From NCBI RefSeq assembly GCF_938017705.1, contig NZ_CALIIS010000168.1, positions 1-10,396 of the forward strand: 10,396 nucleotides of DNA. The letters are read 5' to 3'. This stretch comes from an uncultured Campylobacter sp. Lineage in GTDB: Bacteria > Campylobacterota > Campylobacteria > Campylobacterales > Campylobacteraceae. Below are positions 6,655 through 10,396 of this stretch, in pieces. How positions within the stretch are numbered: the stretch's first letter is position 1; every line of letters begins with the position of its first letter. A model generated the notes under the pieces. The model did not search any database. It was given only the letters and a program-made list of their open reading frames with translations, and was not told where the DNA came from. Made by a program: the position numbers and the translations under genes.

Positions 6655-7725
6655 ATGAAAAAATACGACGTATGCGTGATAAAAGGCGACGGAATCGGCC
6701 CTGAGATCATCGAAGAGGCGATCAAGGTGCTCGATGCCGTAAGCCATAAATTTAATTTTGAGCTAAATTTTAACTACCGCTTGATGGGCGGCGCGGCAAT
6801 CGACATTATGGGCGTTCCGCTTCCGGATGAGACGCTAAATGCCGCTAAATCAAGCGACGCGGTGCTTTTCGGTGCGATCGGCGGCGCGAAATGGGATGGC
6901 TTGCCGCGCGAACTGCGCCCCGAAAGTGGACTGCTTAAAATCCGCAAAGAGCTTGGAGCTTTTGCAAATCTGCGTCCTGCGATGATTTTTGATGAGCTGA
7001 TAAACGCTTCGACGCTAAAGCCCGAGATCATCAAAGGCGTCGATATAATGGTGGTGCGCGAGCTTACGGGCGGGATTTATTTCGGGCAGCCACGTGTGAA
7101 AAACGAAAAGGACGCGCTAAATACGATGTGTTACAACGCCGCCGAGATCGAGCGCGTCGCAAAAGTTGCCTTTGAGGCCGCGCTTTTGCGAAATAAAAAG
7201 ATAACGCTCGTAGATAAGGCCAACGTGCTTGAAACAAGCCAGCTGTGGCGCGAGGTCATAAGCGAGCTAGCGAAAAACTATGCTGGGATAAATTTGGAGT
7301 TTATGTACGTCGATAACGCCGCGATGCAGCTCGTGCGGGCACCTGCGCAGTTCGACGTGATTTTGACTGAGAATTTATTCGGCGATATTTTAAGCGATGA
7401 GGCGAGCATGATCTGCGGCTCGATCGGGCTGCTTCCGAGTGCGAGTATCGGCGGCAAGGGAGGCATCTATGAGCCGATCCACGGCAGTGCGCCCGACATC
7501 GCGGGACAGGGGATCGCAAACCCGATCGCTACGATTTTAAGCGCTGCGATGATGCTAAAATACGCATTTGGCGAAAATGAGGCCGCAGCCGCGATCGAAA
7601 GCGCCGTGCGCGCCGTGCTTCGCGACGGATACCGCACCAAGGATATCGCGCAGTACGATGCCAAAGAAATTTGCTCGACTGCAGAGATCGGCTCAATCAT
7701 CGCAGATTACGCGGCCAAAGCCTAG
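6655..7725 (+). CDS. leuB: 3-isopropylmalate dehydrogenase LeuB
   Basis: The cytoplasmic NAD-dependent enzyme that oxidises and decarboxylates 3-isopropylmalate to 2-oxoisocaproate, the step before transamination to leucine. At 356 residues it has the normal length. The start VIKGDGIGPEII (8-19) is the family signature. Substrate arginines Arg97, Arg107 and Arg135 are present, as are catalytic Tyr142 (RELTGGIYFG) and Lys188 (VDKANV). Metal-binding aspartates are Asp220 (YVDNAAM), Asp244 and Asp248 (LFGDILSDEA). The NAD-binding segment GSAPDIAGQGIANP at 277-290 has the Asp typical of NAD-using members. The AAGGAA ribosome site overlaps the leuD stop, so the two genes are probably translationally coupled. 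No key residue is missing. Confidence 0.97.
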   Translation: MKKYDVCVIKGDGIGPEIIEEAIKVLDAVSHKFNFELNFNYRLMGGAAIDIMGVPLPDETLNAAKSSDAVLFGAIGGAKWDGLPRELRPESGLLKIRKELGAFANLRPAMIFDELINASTLKPEIIKGVDIMVVRELTGGIYFGQPRVKNEKDALNTMCYNAAEIERVAKVAFEAALLRNKKITLVDKANVLETSQLWREVISELAKNYAGINLEFMYVDNAAMQLVRAPAQFDVILTENLFGDILSDEASMICGSIGLLPSASIGGKGGIYEPIHGSAPDIAGQGIANPIATILSAAMMLKYAFGENEAAAAIESAVRAVLRDGYRTKDIAQYDAKEICSTAEIGSIIADYAAKA

Positions 7726-7734
7726 GAATAAGCC

Positions 7735-7977
7735 TTGAATAGCGCGCTTGCTTATGCTTTGAAGCTTGAGGAGAGAGGCGATATCTACGGCGCAATGCGG
7801 ATTTGCCGCGGTATTTTACGCGATAATCCGCAAGATGGCGATGCGGCTGTGCTTTTTGCGCGGCTAAATTTAAATCATCGAGTAAGCTCGGGCGTTAATA
7901 TGGCGATGCTGGAGCGCTTTTTAAGCGTCGATGCGCACAAACAAGCAGAATTTAAGAGGTGGCTAATTGATGTATGA
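7735..7977 (+). CDS. Small TPR-like protein (80 residues)
   Basis: An 80-residue soluble protein whose N-terminal half, with ALKLEERGDIYGAMRICRGI and then LRDNPQDGDAAVLFARLNL, has the helix-turn-helix spacing of one tetratricopeptide repeat. The start is TTG at 7735, with AGGA (7724-7727) overlapping the leuB stop; no in-frame ATG gives the repeat intact. Its stop overlaps the start of the next gene by eight bases, which suggests coupled translation with the CiaD-like protein. It sits where C. jejuni, as I recall, has a small gene (Cj0787) before ciaD. Function is unknown; pairing with the next protein is a guess from the overlap. Confidence 0.7.
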   Translation: MNSALAYALKLEERGDIYGAMRICRGILRDNPQDGDAAVLFARLNLNHRVSSGVNMAMLERFLSVDAHKQAEFKRWLIDV

Positions 7978-9319
7978 AAATGAACTAGAAGATATCATCG
8001 AAGCAGTCAATGAGATGAAAGCACAAAAGCGCGCGCAAGATTTGACGGCGCAGCAAGAGAGAGCTACAAATGCAAACAGTACCGAAGCAGGATCGCAGTA
8101 TGCTTTAAGCCCCACTTCTTTTGCGCCAGATCCCATTGCGCCTGATGCCTTAAATTCCGCATCTGCACCGGATATCGCTTCACCAAACGCGCAAAATTTC
8201 ACTTCCTTAAATACCAAAAATTCCACTTCGCGCTTTGTTTCATCGGACGCTTTAAATTCCGCCTTCGATCATTCAAATCCCATGGCGAGTAAGAGCTCTG
8301 CGCCTAGCAGCGCAGAATTTGCAGCGGACGCTACTTTAAAAAAATCTGCCGCAAAAGATGAAAATTTTACTTTTTCCAGCGAGGAGAATTTTAAAAACTC
8401 TGATCTTACAGGCGGTCAAAATTCTGCGGCTTCCGCCTCTCTAAACGGAGAGAATTTTAAAAATTCTGCTTCTGCAAGCGGCAAAGATTCCGTAAATACC
8501 GCCTTTGCAAGCGATGAAATTTTAAAAAGCTCCACCGCGAAATTTGATGAAAGCTTTCGTGATTTATCGGGCATCGCAGGCGAAATTTACGATAGTTTAG
8601 GCAGCGATATGAATGGGTTTGCTTCGCCGCAAAGCAGGGACGCAAGCATAGCGCAAAGCTCTGCCGAAAGTAAAGATTTTGAATTAGCGCTAAATTCTAC
8701 GGATGACGACTCCCAAAGTAAGCAAGATTTGACGCCTCGTATTTTAGGCGCGCATTTTAAGGAGCTAAGCAATGACGATTTTGGGCCTGGCTCTGATTTC
8801 AAAGAAAACGAAGCAGACGATTATTTCGGTACGGCGCATTATAAAAAGCAGGATTTAGCGTCGCTTCAAGCTCAAAATTCCGCCGCGTTAGAGATCCGCA
8901 ATGCTGCCGTGCAGCAGCAAAATTTCGTTTCACAGCCGCAGAATTTTACGACGCCCGGGGTGCGAGGTGATGAGCTCGCCACGCCGCAGCTTCGCAATTC
9001 TGCCGCACAGGATATGCAAGCGGAAAGTTTTGCCTCTTATGGTGCTCAAAATTCCGCCCTGCGCCAGCCTGAAGCAGCGCGACATCTCAGGGCCGCGAGA
9101 CAAGCGGGCGACAAATCAAAATATCTCGCAAATACAGATTTTAAAATTTCAAGCGAAGCGGAGTTTTTGAGCGCGATAAAAGAGCGAATTTTAGTGCTTT
9201 TTGAGGGGCTAAACGCTTTTGAGAAGGGCGATTTGAACGCGCGCGTGGAGCTAAATTTAAAATTTATGGAATTTTTGCTTGCAAGTATCGAAAACCGACT
9301 TGAAAATCTATCAAAATGA
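7970..9319 (+). CDS. CiaD-like domain protein, greatly enlarged (449 residues)
   Basis: The C-terminal 60 residues (about 390-449) form a compact helical, charged and leucine-rich domain, with segments EAEFLSAIKERILVLFEGLN and LNLKFMEFLLASIENRLENL. I take this as the CiaD-like domain, on its look and on its place directly before cca, as ciaD (Cj0788) is in C. jejuni. CiaD of C. jejuni is a secreted invasion effector of roughly 160 residues. Here a long, probably disordered Ser/Ala/Asn/Gln-rich region precedes the domain and contains degenerate repeats. The N-terminus (MYENELEDIIEAVNEMKAQK) is a short charged helix. The protein has no Cys or Trp and no membrane segment. The start ATG (7970) has AGAGG ten bases upstream; a TTG just before it is a less likely start. 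It overlaps both neighbours. Effector function here is inference. Confidence 0.75.
   Translation: MYENELEDIIEAVNEMKAQKRAQDLTAQQERATNANSTEAGSQYALSPTSFAPDPIAPDALNSASAPDIASPNAQNFTSLNTKNSTSRFVSSDALNSAFDHSNPMASKSSAPSSAEFAADATLKKSAAKDENFTFSSEENFKNSDLTGGQNSAASASLNGENFKNSASASGKDSVNTAFASDEILKSSTAKFDESFRDLSGIAGEIYDSLGSDMNGFASPQSRDASIAQSSAESKDFELALNSTDDDSQSKQDLTPRILGAHFKELSNDDFGPGSDFKENEADDYFGTAHYKKQDLASLQAQNSAALEIRNAAVQQQNFVSQPQNFTTPGVRGDELATPQLRNSAAQDMQAESFASYGAQNSALRQPEAARHLRAARQAGDKSKYLANTDFKISSEAEFLSAIKERILVLFEGLNAFEKGDLNARVELNLKFMEFLLASIENRLENLSK
8384..8515 (+). repeat. Tandem 66-bp (22-residue) repeat inside the CiaD-like gene
   Basis: GAGAATTTTAAAAA occurs at 8384-8397 and 8450-8463, exactly 66 bp apart and in frame. 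The encoded units both start ENFKNS (residues 139 and 161). A third, weaker unit starts EILKSS at residue 183, again 22 residues on. The units then diverge, so the duplication is old or under weak constraint. Confidence 0.7.
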
Positions 9320-10124
9320 CGATTTCATCGCGCTTTTAGATTATCTTAAAAAATTTAGCTCACGCATATATCTGGTAGGCGGCTGCGTGCGCGATCATTT
9401 TTTGGGGCGGGCGAGCGCTGATGTGGATGTGGAGCTTTACGATGTGGATCCGCGCCGTTTCGAGCAAATTATGCAGGACTTCGGCGCACAGGGCGTCGGC
9501 AAAAGCTACTTCGTCTATAAATACAAAAGCTTTGACATCTCGCTTCCGCGCACCGAGAGTAAGACTGGCATCGGACACAAGGGCTTTAGCGTCGCTTTGG
9601 CTACGGACGAACATGAGGCTAGCAGGCGGCGCGATTTTACGATCAATGCGATGATGATAGATGCTATAAGTGGCAAAGTGTTTGATTTTTACGGCGGGCT
9701 TGCGGATCTGCGCGCGCGTATTTTGCGAGTGGTCGATCCGCACACTTTCGTGGAGGATAGCTTGCGCGTATATCGCGCGGTGCAGTTTGCCGCAAGATTT
9801 GAGCTTTGCGCCGAGCCGCGCACCTTAGAGCTCATGCGTAGTATCGACGTTAGCGATCTTAGTTGCGAGCGCATTAAAGCAGAGCTGATTAAATTTTTCC
9901 GTGCACCCATGCACCGATATGGGATGATGCTAATGCAAGAGCTGGGGCTTTACGAGCGGGTTTTTGGATTGCGGATTGATACGCGTACGCACGAGCGACT
10001 GATGCAATTCATAGAGCGTGGCGAATCTTTCGTGCGAAATGAAATGTTTTTTTTATACGCGTTTTTGAATTTTTTAGGATTAGATAAAAATAAAATTTTA
10101 AAGAGAAAAGATGCCGATCTTTAA
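9279..10124 (+). CDS. cca: CCA-adding tRNA nucleotidyltransferase, C-terminally truncated
   Basis: Class II nucleotidyltransferase that builds or repairs the 3' CCA end of tRNAs. The head and neck motifs are all present: YLVGGCVRDHFLG (31-43), the metal-binding pair Asp49-x-Asp with DVDVELYD (48-55), RRRDFTINAM (116-125), the GGLADLRARILR segment (139-150), the nucleotide-selecting EDSLRVYRAVQFAARF (159-174) and ERIKAELIKF (197-206). The frame then ends at residue 281. Family members usually run to roughly 370 residues or more, so most of the body and tail that hold the tRNA are missing. The last codons are very AT-rich and overlap the next gene by 14 bp. The start is uncertain: TTG at 9279 has GGA eight bases upstream, and TTG at 9300 has no ribosome site. 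Either overlaps the CiaD-like gene. Whether the short form is active is unknown. Confidence 0.88.
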   Translation: MQVSKTDLKIYQNDDFIALLDYLKKFSSRIYLVGGCVRDHFLGRASADVDVELYDVDPRRFEQIMQDFGAQGVGKSYFVYKYKSFDISLPRTESKTGIGHKGFSVALATDEHEASRRRDFTINAMMIDAISGKVFDFYGGLADLRARILRVVDPHTFVEDSLRVYRAVQFAARFELCAEPRTLELMRSIDVSDLSCERIKAELIKFFRAPMHRYGMMLMQELGLYERVFGLRIDTRTHERLMQFIERGESFVRNEMFFLYAFLNFLGLDKNKILKRKDADL

Positions 10125-10396
10125 TCCAAAATTCTTACTAACCCAAGATCAAGACGAAGAAAAGCTTAAAAAGCGTTATGCAAATTTGCAAATGTATCAG
10201 GCAAAAGCTAGCGACATTAAGAATTTCAAAGAAGAAAAATTTCAGACGCAGTTTCTAAAAGATATCTTTGAAGACTGCCTTGGCTACACTTTGGACACTA
10301 CTAATCCTACAAATTTCGATCTTGAACGTGAGAAAAAGAACGAAACTGACGGTAAAAAAGCAGATGGGGCGATACTTATAAATGGCGAAGTTAGAT
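10111..10396 (+). CDS. N-terminus of a putative type IIG (Eco57I-like) restriction-methyltransferase
   Basis: Ninety-five residues are visible and the frame is open at the right edge. The segment FKEEKFQTQFLKDIFEDCLG (about 39-58) followed by KKADGAILINGEV (82-94) resembles the N-terminal endonuclease part of Eco57I-like fused restriction-methylation enzymes. There, an Asp in an ADG(A/V) strand starts a PD-(D/E)xK site, and an ExK strand follows, here beyond the window. The family call rests on this segment only; no methylase motif is in view. The ATG at 10111 is preceded by AAAGAG and lies inside the last codons of cca. GC is about 36% by count, against about 52% in the body of cca, which fits DNA gained by transfer. 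Confidence 0.65.
   Translation, partial: MPIFNPKFLLTQDQDEEKLKKRYANLQMYQAKASDIKNFKEEKFQTQFLKDIFEDCLGYTLDTTNPTNFDLEREKKNETDGKKADGAILINGEVR

Noticed and set aside
1..10396. tRNA, rRNA, tmRNA or insertion-sequence genes
   Set aside because: No cloverleaf with GTTCRAATC-like arm, no rRNA core segment, and no transposase or terminal inverted repeats with target duplication were found by eye.

Overview
The window reads as the chromosome of a Campylobacter species from the higher-GC, mostly oral group (C. gracilis, showae, rectus or curvus type). Three things suggest this: a campylobacter-type RpoD, the order small TPR-like gene / CiaD-like gene / cca (which I recall as the Cj0787-Cj0788-Cj0789 order of C. 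jejuni), and GC-rich coding DNA separated by intergenic stretches full of AAATTT motifs. The species call is an inference from composition.

Left part (1-3700). The window opens inside a nucleobase permease of the UraA/NCS2 family. A 188-bp gap of inverted and near-direct repeats follows. Next is a 482-residue membrane-anchored protein with DKNYY-like repeats, which may be transcribed without a leader. About 800 bp (2315-3111) hold no intact gene. Short peptide-like stretches scattered over three frames there could be a decayed gene. A DJ-1/PfpI family protein on the minus strand ends this part.

Middle (3700-6162). rpoD, the housekeeping sigma factor, lies on the minus strand with a clear -10 box and Shine-Dalgarno. 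A 408-bp AT-rich divergent region, including an 18-bp perfect palindrome, separates it from the plus-strand gene chain.

Right part (6163-10396). Six genes run head to tail with gaps of at most 9 bp or with overlaps: leuD, leuB (leucine synthesis), an 80-residue TPR-like protein, a strongly enlarged CiaD-like protein (449 residues, no Cys or Trp, with internal repeats), cca, and the start of a putative type IIG (Eco57I-like) restriction-methylation gene. They are probably translationally coupled, at least in part. The cca frame stops at 281 residues, after all the catalytic head and neck motifs but before the usual body and tail. The restriction gene begins inside its last codons. GC content falls from about 52% (9721-10020) to about 24% (10021-10110) and about 36% (10111-10396, hand counts). 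The simplest reading is that a defence gene or island landed in the 3' end of cca. This junction and the expanded CiaD-like protein are the most interesting parts of the window.
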